From assembly GCA_934101145.1 (NCBI GenBank), contig CAKOPZ010000011.1:1-39376 (forward strand): a stretch of DNA of 39,376 nt, in the 5' to 3' direction. This DNA comes from an uncultured Clostridia bacterium. Lineage in GTDB: Bacteria > Bacillota > Clostridia > TANB77 > CAG-508. Made by a program: the position numbers and the translations under genes. Every line of letters begins with the position of its first letter. Position 1 is the first letter of the stretch. Positions 1 to 7,634 of this stretch are shown here, one piece after another. The notes under the pieces are model-generated. The model saw nothing but the letters and a program-made list of their open reading frames with translations, was not told where the DNA came from and made no database searches.

Positions 1-278
1 CATGCGTTTTTCAATGTACTAATTATCTTTTGACTTTTTTAGAAAAGACTATTGACTTTTAATAGTTAGTCTTTGTTTCTTTAGTACACAAAATTAATTA
101 ACTCGAATTACCTAATCAACAGTCAAAACTTCGATAACCTTTGGTAGATTTTTATCTTTTGCATACACATTGATATTTAACATCTTTATTTTACCAATAC
201 CATAGAAAAAAAGCAACCCCTTTGTCGATTTTTATATTTTTTATTTAATCTGCCAATTTGGGCGAAGTGGCACAGTAG

Positions 279-320
279 TAAAAAAGAAAAAGCAAGCCAA
301 ATTTTCCCGAGTTTTGCTTG
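279..320 (-). terminator. Intrinsic terminator of the prepilin-like transcript
   Basis: Read on the minus strand, CAAGC and GCTTG (316-320 and 293-297 in plus coordinates) form a stem extended by an AAA/TTT segment after one mismatch. A T-rich tract (CTTTTTCTTTTTT) follows. The transcript would then carry about 210 nt of untranslated 3' sequence after the stop at 530. Confidence 0.55.
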
Positions 321-429
321 AGAATTTTTGACTAGCTTTCTACCAGAGTATACATTTTCGACTTTTCCATTTTCCAGCTTATGTCTTATTTGTTTTTGTG
401 TTATGTTGACTTGCTTTTAACACTCCATT

Positions 430-480
430 AACCTTCATTAGAAGGTTTAAATCAGGTTTTTACTGTTTGAGTCCAAACAG
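430..480 (-). repeat. Two tandem 7-bp hairpins with tetraloops
   Basis: AACCTTC-atta-GAAGGTT (430-447) and CTGTTTG-agtc-CAAACAG (463-480) are perfect 7-bp stems with 4-nt loops, just downstream of the prepilin-like gene. Neither is followed by a T-run on the minus strand, so they do not look like terminators. In the Bordetella phage DGR a hairpin or cruciform beyond the variable region is needed for homing. Here they lie about 90 nt beyond the candidate variable region, farther than in that model, so any link is speculative. Confidence 0.45.
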
Positions 481-529
481 CATTTGTGTTATGTCAACTT
501 TTTATCTCTTTTATATGTTCTCCAGCTTT

Positions 530-1696
530 CTACTGTAGTTGTAGAGAGACTGAAGATTGAAGAGAAACTAGCGGACAAAGCGCATTTTCGTTGCCATAGG
601 CGTCGCGGTACACACGGCCTCCGCTGCCGTAGCTCACATGGAGCACATAGCCAGGGCCGGTAGCCGCGTTAGCCGAAGGAGACGCCAACCAGTAATAGTT
701 TCCACTACCTGGATAATACATACTGTCTATTGCTGAATCTGTTTTTACTGTGTAATTTGATGTCCAGTAATAATATCCATTTTTAGCTGAACTGTTATTA
801 CTTGGGCCTACCTCATATCCATAATTATTACTATTCAATGTTGTTGGATATTGATAAAATAGTTTTGCTCTTGCTGTATCTGCTGTTAATGTTCCTGTAT
901 TTGGTGTACTTTCTGTTAAGTTATATTTCGTATTATAACTATCCATCATCATCTCTACACTTGGTGCTCCTACTACATAATTTACTTTACTTGCTAAGCT
1001 TGAGCCTGTTTTTAGACTATCCCAATTGCTTGTATTTGTTAGCCATGTTACTGCTAGCATATTTGCATTACTTGCACTTGGTGCTGTTACTCCTGTTTTG
1101 TATAATGATGGGTTTAATGCTCGTATTTTCACATTGTTTGCTGTATCTGCTGTTGTATCTTGTCTTAATGCTACATTGTTGCTTGTACAATCTGCCTTTA
1201 AATACACTCCATTTTTTTCTCCATATTTTCCATCAAAGTCTACATAGTATAATCTATATTTTGTTGATACAGTATACGATTTGCTTCCTATTGTTACACT
1301 ACTTGCTGTTGGCACATAGTTTGTTACTACTTTGCCTAAATAATTTGCTACATTTGCCTTTGTTAATTTTATCCCCTCAGTACCATCTACCGTTACTGTA
1401 ACTCCTCCTGTTGCTCCTTCATCTTTTTTAGGGTCGTCTTTTTTTCCATCTAAATAATTTCCAATATAGCTTGCATAATCATCTAGTGTATTTGTTTCAT
1501 CTGCCTTACCCGTCTCGTGTATATCCTTTGCTCTTTGTGCTCTTGCAATTATTCCATTATCTCCAAATACAGCTAATATACTCACTGTTGCTAGTATTAT
1601 CAACACTACAATTGTTACAACAAGTGCAATCAGCGTGATACCTCTTTCTTTCCTCATCTTTTCTTTCTTTTTCTCTGATAAATTTTCGTTTATCAT
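530..1696 (-). CDS. Prepilin-like surface protein with GC-rich, DGR-target-like C-terminus
   Basis: A 388-residue protein. The start at 1696 has AAAGGAGG 8 nt upstream; the longer ATG at 1735 lies at or before the expected transcription start of the promoter at 1736-1764. The N-terminus has a basic segment and then RGITLIALVV plus a long hydrophobic helix. This resembles a class III/IV prepilin leader, but alanine replaces the usual Glu5. The middle is Ser/Thr/Asn-rich. The last 55 residues (from about 334) contain YYWLASPSAN, a Gly/Tyr/Ser-rich stretch and ALCPLVSL, like the C-terminal C-type-lectin-fold segment of DGR target proteins. That segment is abruptly GC-rich and rich in NNC codons. 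I infer a displayed, possibly hypervariable binding protein; its ligand is unknown. No pilus assembly genes are in the window. Confidence 0.75.
   Translation of the reverse strand: MINENLSEKKKEKMRKERGITLIALVVTIVVLIILATVSILAVFGDNGIIARAQRAKDIHETGKADETNTLDDYASYIGNYLDGKKDDPKKDEGATGGVTVTVDGTEGIKLTKANVANYLGKVVTNYVPTASSVTIGSKSYTVSTKYRLYYVDFDGKYGEKNGVYLKADCTSNNVALRQDTTADTANNVKIRALNPSLYKTGVTAPSASNANMLAVTWLTNTSNWDSLKTGSSLASKVNYVVGAPSVEMMMDSYNTKYNLTESTPNTGTLTADTARAKLFYQYPTTLNSNNYGYEVGPSNNSSAKNGYYYWTSNYTVKTDSAIDSMYYPGSGNYYWLASPSANAATGPGYVLHVSYGSGGRVYRDAYGNENALCPLVSLQSSVSLQLQ
569..688 (-). other. Candidate DGR variable region (VR) at the 3' end of the prepilin-like gene
   Basis: Over these 40 codons 16 end in C (ACC, GGC, CTC, AGC, TAC, CGC, GAC, GCC, AAC), whereas the upstream part of the gene uses mostly A/T-ending codons. 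By my count 41 of the 60 bases at 601-660 are G or C. DGRs replace template adenines with any base, so AAC codons in a template become NNC codons in the variable copy. The segment ends in a conserved-looking ALCPLVSL. No template repeat or reverse transcriptase is seen, so this rests on composition and protein context only. Confidence 0.45.
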
Positions 1697-1735
1697 TTGT
1701 TTTGCCTCCTTTGTTTTGATTATTAATCTTTTCAT

Positions 1736-1764
1736 ATTTTATCAATACGCTTTCTTAATGTCAA
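1736..1764 (-). promoter_or_regulatory. SigA-type promoter of the prepilin-like gene
   Basis: On the minus strand TTGACA (1759-1764), a 17-nt spacer and TAAAAT (1736-1741). The expected start near 1729 gives a leader of about 33 nt with AAAGGAGG before the ATG at 1696. Confidence 0.7.
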
Positions 1765-1794
1765 TACAAAAAATTTTAAAAAATCACAATTTAA

Positions 1795-1838
1795 AAATAA
1801 AGATAATATAATATTTTTGAATTATATTATCTTTATTT
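1795..1838. terminator. Perfect 18-bp hairpin terminator after dprA
   Basis: AAATAAAGATAATATAAT (1795-1812) and its exact complement (1821-1838) enclose an 8-nt loop, with A/T-rich tracts on both sides. It begins right after the TAG (1840-1842) that closes dprA in the frame regained after the frameshift. This supports that distal stop as the ancestral gene end. Confidence 0.75.
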
Positions 1839-1839
1839 T

Positions 1840-2509
1840 CTACCAAAGTGCAAATTCAAAATCATCTATATTGCATATAGGAATTGCCCCCTGTTTTATA
1901 AGTTCATTTGTTCCTTCTGATTGAGGACTTGAAATATTTCCGCGGAAGTGCAAATATATCTTTCCCTTGTTCTAGAGCATGCTCAACTGTTATCATTGTT
2001 CCGCTTCTCTTCATTGCCTCTATTACAAACACTCCATCAGAAAGTCCACTTATTATCCTATTTCTTTTTGGAAAGTTTTGCTTTAATGGTGGTGTGCCAA
2101 GTGGATATTCTGATATAATTGCACCACCTGTTTGTAATATTATTTTATACAGCTCTAAATTTTCCTCTGGATAAACTCTGTCAAGCCCACATCCTAAAAC
2201 AGCTATTGTGGGCCTCCCATAACATACTGTTGCTCTATGAGCACATGTATCTATGCCTCTTGCAAATCCACTTATTATTACTATATCTTTTTTAGCAAGT
2301 TCTCCTGCAAATTCAAAAGCATATTTCTTACCATAATCACTACAGTTTCTACATCCAACTATAGCAATCGATTTTCTATTTAAAATCTGCTCATTTCCTA
2401 TTACATATAATTTCCTTGGTGGATCATATATATTCTTTAACTTTTCAGGATAATTACTATCTCCTAATTTTATTTCTTTTATTTTTTCAGTATTAATTTT
2501 TATATTCAT
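1840..2509 (-). pseudogene. dprA: DprA/Smf DNA-processing protein, frameshifted near its C-terminus
   Basis: DprA binds incoming single-stranded DNA and loads RecA during transformation. Recognisable Rossmann-fold motifs are IAIVGCRNCSDYG, SGFARGIDTCAH, CGLDRVYPEEN, EYPLGTPP and PKRNRIISGLS. The open frame runs 2509-1904 (201 aa) and ends in an atypical tail after FALP. Reading on with one base removed near 1940-1946 (CCGCGG) restores the family continuation GNISSPQSEGTNELIKQGA and reaches TAG at 1840, directly before the terminator. A +1 insertion, or a sequencing error, is the simplest explanation. Even when repaired the protein is short (about 222 aa) and lacks the usual C-terminal winged-helix domain. 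It is last in the ylmH-folD-dprA operon; the start has AAAGGAAG upstream. Confidence 0.8.
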
Positions 2510-2543
2510 TTAGCTTCCTTTCATAAGCCCCCGAAATGAATAT

Positions 2544-3377
2544 TTATCTATTTATTTTTGCTGCTTTAACAACATTGTTCATAAGCATTGCAATTGTCAT
2601 TGGTCCAACTCCACCAGGAACTGGTGTTATATATGATGTTTTAGGTTCAACATTTTCATAGTCGACATCTCCTACAAGCTTTCCTTCATCATTTCTGTTT
2701 ATACCAACATCTATAACAACTGCTCCATCTTTTACCATATCCTCTGTAATAAACTTTACCTTGCCTATTGCTGAAATTAATATATCCGCTTGTTTTGTAA
2801 ATTCTTTTAAATTCTGTGTTCTAGAATGACATACCGTAACTGTTGCATTTTTGTTTAGCATACATTGAATAAGAGGTTTGCCTACAATATTGCTTCTACC
2901 AAGTATTACAACATGTTTTCCTTCAATTTCTATATTGTTTGCTTCTAGTAATTTTACAACTCCATATGGTGTACATGATATAAAGCAATCTTCCCCAATT
3001 GCAAGTTTTCCAACATTTACAGGATTAAATCCATCAACGTCTTTTTTATAATCAATTCTGTTAAACGCTTCTCTTATATCTAAATGTTTTGGAATAGGAC
3101 TTTGTAACAGTATTCCTGATATGTCCTCTCTTTCATTTAATTCATCAATTAAATTTAGTAGTTCTTCTTGCGTTGTACTCGCATCTTTTAAATATTCTTC
3201 ATACTCTATTCCTATTTCATCACAAGCCTTACTTTTATTTCTTACATATACTTGTGATGCTTTATCATCTCCAATCATTATTACTGCAAGTTTTGGAATT
3301 ATTCCTTGTTTTTTTAGTTCTTCAACCTCTATCTTTAAATTACCTCTTATCTCTTTTGCTAGTTCTTTTCCATTCAT
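2544..3377 (-). CDS. folD: Bifunctional methylenetetrahydrofolate dehydrogenase/cyclohydrolase FolD
   Basis: A 277-residue cytosolic enzyme interconverting 5,10-methylene-, methenyl- and 10-formyl-tetrahydrofolate, using NAD(P). Family signatures are YVRNKSKACDEIGI with the catalytic lysine, GILLQSPIPKHL, the Rossmann motif GRSNIVGKP and the C-terminal PVPGGVGPMTIAML. I chose ATG 3377 because AGGAG lies 7 nt upstream; the seven extra residues of a longer frame have no ribosome-binding site. It follows the ylmH-like gene by 13 nt and precedes dprA by 34 nt, so all three are probably one transcript. Confidence 0.95.
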   Translation of the reverse strand: MNGKELAKEIRGNLKIEVEELKKQGIIPKLAVIMIGDDKASQVYVRNKSKACDEIGIEYEEYLKDASTTQEELLNLIDELNEREDISGILLQSPIPKHLDIREAFNRIDYKKDVDGFNPVNVGKLAIGEDCFISCTPYGVVKLLEANNIEIEGKHVVILGRSNIVGKPLIQCMLNKNATVTVCHSRTQNLKEFTKQADILISAIGKVKFITEDMVKDGAVVIDVGINRNDEGKLVGDVDYENVEPKTSYITPVPGGVGPMTIAMLMNNVVKAAKINR

Positions 3378-3390
3378 TGTTTTTCTCCTA

Positions 3391-4200
3391 TTATACATAT
3401 TTTTCTATTTCTACAACTAAGTTTCCCTTTTTGGTACTGTTTAGTATTTTGATTACTTCAAATCTACCTTTTCCTCTTACTGTTATTTTGTCTCCCTCTT
3501 TTAACATCTTAGAATTTTTTACAAACGATTCTCCATTGATAAATACTCTTTCTTGATTAATTATATCAATTGCTTTTGCTCTTGATGTTCTTATAGCTTC
3601 TGAAACAATGCTATCCATTCTCATTGAAGGAACTATTATATTTATAACTTCTGTTTTAGGAGCTATCACATTTATATCTTCAATTTTATGTATCTCAAAT
3701 ATGCTTTTACTAAACCTTGTCAATTCTTCTAGGCTTATTTTTAATGAACTCACAATATCTTTAGTTGCAATTATATCTGCTCCATCAATTCCTACAATGA
3801 TATCTCCAATTTTTTCTCTTCTAATTCCAACTTTTACAACTCCTCCAAGATAATCCCTATGGCTATATTTCCCTCTCATTTCATTTGGAAGAATAATTCT
3901 TAAAATTTGTGCAACATTATTATAATCAAAGTATTCATTTTCAAAAACCGTTTCCAACTTTTCAGGATATAAAATTATCATTACTCTTTCTGCATTTTCA
4001 TATCCACCATAAATTTTATAATTTGTATATTTTATATTTTTAAGTATTTTTTCAAGAATAGCTTTTTGATGCATATCCAAAAAATCTGTTGTTTGTACAC
4101 TATTTTTTGTTTCTACAAATTCTATTTTATCAAGTAATTTAGATACAAGTAGTCTATCATCTTCTGAATCAATATTATTTAATATTTCCTGTTTATTCAT
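3391..4200 (-). CDS. YlmH-like RNA-binding protein with C-terminal S4 domain
   Basis: A 269-residue protein. The C-terminal third (about residues 190-250, MRMDSIVSEAIRTSRAKA through GDKITVRGKGRF) is an S4 RNA-binding domain. The N-terminal two thirds match the layout of YlmH, which in Bacillus sits in the ylm cluster near divIVA and acts in ribosome quality control. The start at 4200 has AAAGGA 9 nt upstream; an in-frame ATG nine bases earlier is too close to that site. It is the first gene of the operon with folD and dprA rather than the usual ylm/divIVA neighbours. The family call is fairly secure; function is by homology. Confidence 0.8.
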   Translation of the reverse strand: MNKQEILNNIDSEDDRLLVSKLLDKIEFVETKNSVQTTDFLDMHQKAILEKILKNIKYTNYKIYGGYENAERVMIILYPEKLETVFENEYFDYNNVAQILRIILPNEMRGKYSHRDYLGGVVKVGIRREKIGDIIVGIDGADIIATKDIVSSLKISLEELTRFSKSIFEIHKIEDINVIAPKTEVINIIVPSMRMDSIVSEAIRTSRAKAIDIINQERVFINGESFVKNSKMLKEGDKITVRGKGRFEVIKILNSTKKGNLVVEIEKYV

Positions 4201-4230
4201 TTCGTACATTCCTTTCGATGTTTTAAAAAC

Positions 4231-4259
4231 ATTATATATGATAAATTTTGTTTTTTCAA
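4231..4259 (-). promoter_or_regulatory. SigA-type promoter of the ylmH-folD-dprA operon
   Basis: On the minus strand TTGAAA (4254-4259), a 17-nt spacer and TATAAT (4231-4236). It lies back to back with the promoter of the VWA gene; the two -35 boxes are only 11 nt apart (4260-4270). Confidence 0.7.
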
Positions 4260-4270
4260 TACTAAAAACA

Positions 4271-4299
4271 TTGAAATATAGCATTTTATGTTATATAAT
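4271..4299 (+). promoter_or_regulatory. SigA-type promoter of the VWA surface protein
   Basis: TTGAAA (4271-4276), a 17-nt spacer and TATAAT (4294-4299) on the plus strand. The expected start is near 4306, about 31 nt before the ATG at 4337. Confidence 0.7.
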
Positions 4300-4336
4300 A
4301 TTAATTAGAATTTTTAAATAAAAGGAGAGATTTTAT

Positions 4337-5746
4337 ATGACAAAAGCAAAAAAATTATTATTTTCTTTATGTTTATTTTTTCTTGTAATATGTCTTTCAT
4401 TTAATACATTTGCTGCAACTACTGGAAAAACAACATTAGAACTTGTTGAAAACACAGTATGTACTATAAATGTTGATGATATGGCAAAGTTTGAGAAAAA
4501 AATCACAAAATTTAGTAAAGAAGAAAAATCAGCTACTTTAACATTATCTTTAAAAAACACAAAAGTATCTGAATCAACTACAAAACCTGTTGAAGTTTTC
4601 TTAGTAATTGATAATTCAGCTAGTATGAGAGAAAACAAAGTTGGAGATATTACAAGAGAACAAGCAGTTATAAACTCTGCAAACAAATTAGTTGATGAAT
4701 TATTTGAAGCAAATAAAAATGCCAAAGTTGGTTTAGTAAGCTTTTCAAGCTTAGATACAGCAAAAGGAGAAACAGAAGGAACAATAAATGATGGTAAATT
4801 ATTATTAACACTTTCTGATTCAAAATCAAAAATAAAAGAAACTATTTCTTCTATTCCAACAACAAATGCAGGACCAAGAACAAATATCGAAGCAGGTATT
4901 ACAATTGCAAGTCAAAACTATACAAAAAATGAAAACACAAATCGTTATATAGTTCTTCTTACAGATGGATGCCCAAACAATGATTTAAGTGGCACTTTTG
5001 CTAAATATAGCGGAACAGTTGCAAGTAATACTAAAGCAAAACTTCAATCAATTGAAAAAGACGGAATTAATATTATTGGAGCAATGATTGGTCTTGATGG
5101 AAGTAAAAAAGAACAACAAAGTGGTAAAACATACCAAGCTTTAGCAGAAGAGGTTTTTGGAACAACAGCAAATCCTACAATTAGCAATTACTACTATGTT
5201 AACGACACAGCAGAAGATATTGAATCAACAATAGTAAATAAAATTTATAGTAATATCATTGTAAAAAAAGACAATACTTTAAAGAACTTTGTTATAAAAG
5301 ATTACTTCCCAAAAGAAATAATCGATAACTTTAATTTTGAATATGTTGCATCTCCAAACCTTGGTAAAATTTCTCAAAAGGTTGATACAACTGATAATTC
5401 AATTACATGGACTATTCCAGAATTAAAAGAAGGAGAAACTGCAACAGTAAGTTATAAACTTACATTAAAAGATAATTATAACAAGGAAATTATAGACAAA
5501 ATTTTACCTACAAATACAAAAGTTGATTTAAAAGGAGAAGACTCAAATGGTAAAAAATATGAAAAAACATCAACCGAATCTCCAAAGGTAAGAGTTTTAT
5601 ATGAAGATAAAAAAGATAATACAATAGCAAATACAATTATACCTCAAACAGGTGAAGGAAATGCTATTTCTACAATTATCTGTGTAATAGCTACAGTTGC
5701 TATAATTGCAGGAATTAGATACTTTTATTTAAAGAAAAATAGTTAA
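4337..5746 (+). CDS. Secreted VWA-domain protein with LPXTG-like cell-wall anchor
   Basis: 469 residues. Residues 1-27 are a signal peptide: KAKK, a hydrophobic core, and cleavage after FNTFA or the next alanine. A von Willebrand A domain follows with a complete metal-ion site: DxSxS at D92/S94/S96 and TDG at 209-211. After a beta-rich middle (about 300-415) comes IPQTGE near 435, a hydrophobic helix (about 445-463) and a KKNS tail, the layout of a sortase substrate with Ile in place of the usual Leu. This suggests a wall-attached adhesin or pilin-tip-like protein; the ligand is unknown and no sortase is in the window. It is monocistronic, with AAAGGAGAG 7 nt before the ATG. Confidence 0.85.
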   Translation: MTKAKKLLFSLCLFFLVICLSFNTFAATTGKTTLELVENTVCTINVDDMAKFEKKITKFSKEEKSATLTLSLKNTKVSESTTKPVEVFLVIDNSASMRENKVGDITREQAVINSANKLVDELFEANKNAKVGLVSFSSLDTAKGETEGTINDGKLLLTLSDSKSKIKETISSIPTTNAGPRTNIEAGITIASQNYTKNENTNRYIVLLTDGCPNNDLSGTFAKYSGTVASNTKAKLQSIEKDGINIIGAMIGLDGSKKEQQSGKTYQALAEEVFGTTANPTISNYYYVNDTAEDIESTIVNKIYSNIIVKKDNTLKNFVIKDYFPKEIIDNFNFEYVASPNLGKISQKVDTTDNSITWTIPELKEGETATVSYKLTLKDNYNKEIIDKILPTNTKVDLKGEDSNGKKYEKTSTESPKVRVLYEDKKDNTIANTIIPQTGEGNAISTIICVIATVAIIAGIRYFYLKKNS

Positions 5747-5760
5747 TCTATACACATGCA

Positions 5761-5794
5761 AAAAACACTTGAAATTTTTATTTCAAGTGTTTTT
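5761..5794. terminator. Bidirectional terminator between VWA gene and ABC exporter
   Basis: AAAAACACTTGAAAT (5761-5775) and its perfect complement (5780-5794) enclose TTTT. The T-run follows the stem on both strands, so it can end both the plus-strand VWA gene (stop 5746) and the minus-strand ABC operon (stop 5799). Confidence 0.85.
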
Positions 5795-5798
5795 CTTT

Positions 5799-7634
5799 TT
5801 AAACAAGTTCAAATTGTGAATTATATAAATTAGCATAAAATCCATTTTGTTCCATCAATTCTTCATGATTTCCTTGTTCTACTATATTTCCATTTTGCAT
5901 AACTAAAATCAAATCAGCATTTTTTATAGTTGATAGTCTATGTGCAATGATAAATGATGTTTTATCCTCTGCAAGCTTATCCATAGCATTTTGTACAAGT
6001 TCTTCTGTTCTTGTATCAACATTTGATGTAGCTTCATCAAGTATTAAAAATGGTGTATTTTGAAGCATTCCTCTTGCAATTGTTAAAAGTTGTTTTTGCC
6101 CAGCTGATACTGAATCATTTTCTCCAAGTTTTGAGTCATATCCATTTGGTAGTGTTTTTATAAAATGATCAAGTCCTACTGCTTTGCAAACATTCTCTAC
6201 CATTTCATCAGATATATCTTCATTATTGTATTTTATATTTTCTTTGATAGTTCCTTCAAATAGCCATGTATCTTGAAGTACCATAGTAAATAGACTGTGT
6301 ACATTTTCTCTTGTAAGTTCTTTCGTAGATACTCCATCTATTTTTATATCTCCCGAGTCTATATCATAAAATTTCATAAGAAGATTTACCATTGTTGTTT
6401 TTCCTGCACCTGTTGGTCCAACTATTGCGACCTTTTGACCAGGTCTTGCAATTGCACTAAAGTTTTGAATTGTTGGTTTCTCATTTCCATCATACTTAAA
6501 TACAACATCTTTAAATTCTATCTCGCCTTTTACTTTGCTCTTGTCTAATTTTTTTGTAATGTGTTCTTGCAAGCTCATTTCTTTTTCATCAAGCATTTCA
6601 AAAACTCTCTCACTTGCTGCAGCTGTTGATTGAAGTGATGTCATTGATTGTGCAATTTGTGATAATGGATTTGTAAATAATCTTACATAAGTTATAAATG
6701 CAACTATAACACCAAAAGTTATATAATTATTTGATGTAAGTAGTGCACCTACAACACATACTGCAACATATCCAAAGTTTCCTATAAATTGCATTAATGG
6801 TTGCATTAATCCTGATAAAAATTGGCTTTTTCTATTTGCATCATACACACTTTTGTTAAGTTTATCAAATTTCTCATTTGATGCCTTTTCCCCATTATAC
6901 ATTTTTACAATGTTTAATCCTGAATATATTTCTTCTATATGACCATTTAATTTTCCAAGTTCTTCTTGTCTTTGAACAAAGTATTTTTGCGATCTTTTTA
7001 ATATAAGAAACATAAATACAAATCCAAGTAAACTTGCTCCAATAGCAGTTATCGCCATAATCCAGTTTGTATAAAACATCATTATAACAGAACCAATTAA
7101 AAGTGTAATGCTACTTACTAAAGTTCCAAGTGATTGATTCATTGTTTGAGCAATTGTATCAACATCGTTTGTAACCCTAGATAAAATATCTCCGATTGGA
7201 TTTTTATCAAAATATGTTAAAGGTAGTTTATTTATTTTTCTTGAAATATCTCCCCTTAGTCTTTGTGCAAATCTATTTGAAACAATAGTCATGACAATTC
7301 CTTCAATAAAACTAAATAATGCACTTGCAACATACATTATTCCAAGAGTTATTGCAATTTTGGTAATTGCATTCATATCCATTGTTCCCATTAAACCTTC
7401 TGTTATTTTATCTGTCATTGCAGACAATTTATTTGGTGCAACAATAGATATAACAGCACTTACAACTGCAAGTATTAATGAAATAACTATTAGTACTTTA
7501 TATTTACTTAGCTCTTTAATTAATCTTTTAGTAGCAAGTTTAAAGTCTTTTGGTTTCTCTGCTGGAGCTCCTCCACCAGGTCCGCCCATTCCTCCACCTC
7601 TTCTAGGAGGTCTTGATTCTTCATTCTTAGGCAT
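5799..7634 (-). CDS. Heterodimeric ABC exporter subunit (canonical Walker B)
   Basis: A 611-residue half-transporter: an N-terminal transmembrane domain (about 55-340) and a nucleotide-binding domain (about 375-605). Motifs are GPTGAGKTT (Walker A), a degenerate signature VSAGQKQ, and Walker B LILDEATSNVD with the catalytic glutamate. Before the membrane domain is a soluble Pro/Arg/Gly-rich segment (SRPPRRGGGMGGPGGGAPAE). The start at 7634 has GGAGG 9 nt upstream and overlaps the end of the partner gene by 8 nt, so translation is probably coupled. It resembles LmrCD/YheHI/TM287-288-type multidrug or lipid exporters; substrate unknown. Confidence 0.85.
   Translation of the reverse strand: MPKNEESRPPRRGGGMGGPGGGAPAEKPKDFKLATKRLIKELSKYKVLIVISLILAVVSAVISIVAPNKLSAMTDKITEGLMGTMDMNAITKIAITLGIMYVASALFSFIEGIVMTIVSNRFAQRLRGDISRKINKLPLTYFDKNPIGDILSRVTNDVDTIAQTMNQSLGTLVSSITLLIGSVIMMFYTNWIMAITAIGASLLGFVFMFLILKRSQKYFVQRQEELGKLNGHIEEIYSGLNIVKMYNGEKASNEKFDKLNKSVYDANRKSQFLSGLMQPLMQFIGNFGYVAVCVVGALLTSNNYITFGVIVAFITYVRLFTNPLSQIAQSMTSLQSTAAASERVFEMLDEKEMSLQEHITKKLDKSKVKGEIEFKDVVFKYDGNEKPTIQNFSAIARPGQKVAIVGPTGAGKTTMVNLLMKFYDIDSGDIKIDGVSTKELTRENVHSLFTMVLQDTWLFEGTIKENIKYNNEDISDEMVENVCKAVGLDHFIKTLPNGYDSKLGENDSVSAGQKQLLTIARGMLQNTPFLILDEATSNVDTRTEELVQNAMDKLAEDKTSFIIAHRLSTIKNADLILVMQNGNIVEQGNHEELMEQNGFYANLYNSQFELV

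Larger units (their letters stand above)
1..529. other. Non-coding region downstream of the prepilin-like gene
   Basis: I see no convincing gene here. On the minus strand it is the 3' flank of the prepilin-like gene. It holds two perfect 7-bp hairpins with 4-nt loops (430-447 and 463-480), a terminator (279-320) and short repeated modules. TTGTGTTATGT occurs near 396 and 484, and AGCTTTCTAC near 336 and 525. Another inverted repeat (AAAGACTA 44-51, TAGTCTTT 67-74) lies at the left edge. I see no reverse transcriptase or template repeat. Confidence 0.6.

Noticed and set aside
118..186. Minus-strand 23-codon ORF starting MLNINVYAKDKN
   Set aside because: No ribosome-binding site, no recognisable family, and it lies beyond the terminator; it could be a gene remnant but I cannot support it.
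258..282. tRNA-like segment GGGCGAAGTGGCACAGTAGTA
   Set aside because: It resembles an acceptor/D-arm start, but no anticodon or T-arm follows on the plus strand.
1..529. DGR template repeat or reverse transcriptase
   Set aside because: No segment here resembles the 569-688 region with adenine substitutions and no reverse-transcriptase ORF is present; they would have to be elsewhere.
802..1401. Plus-strand ORF of 199 codons opposite the prepilin-like gene
   Set aside because: Leucine-rich low-complexity antisense of a Ser/Thr/Asn-rich coding region, without a ribosome-binding site.
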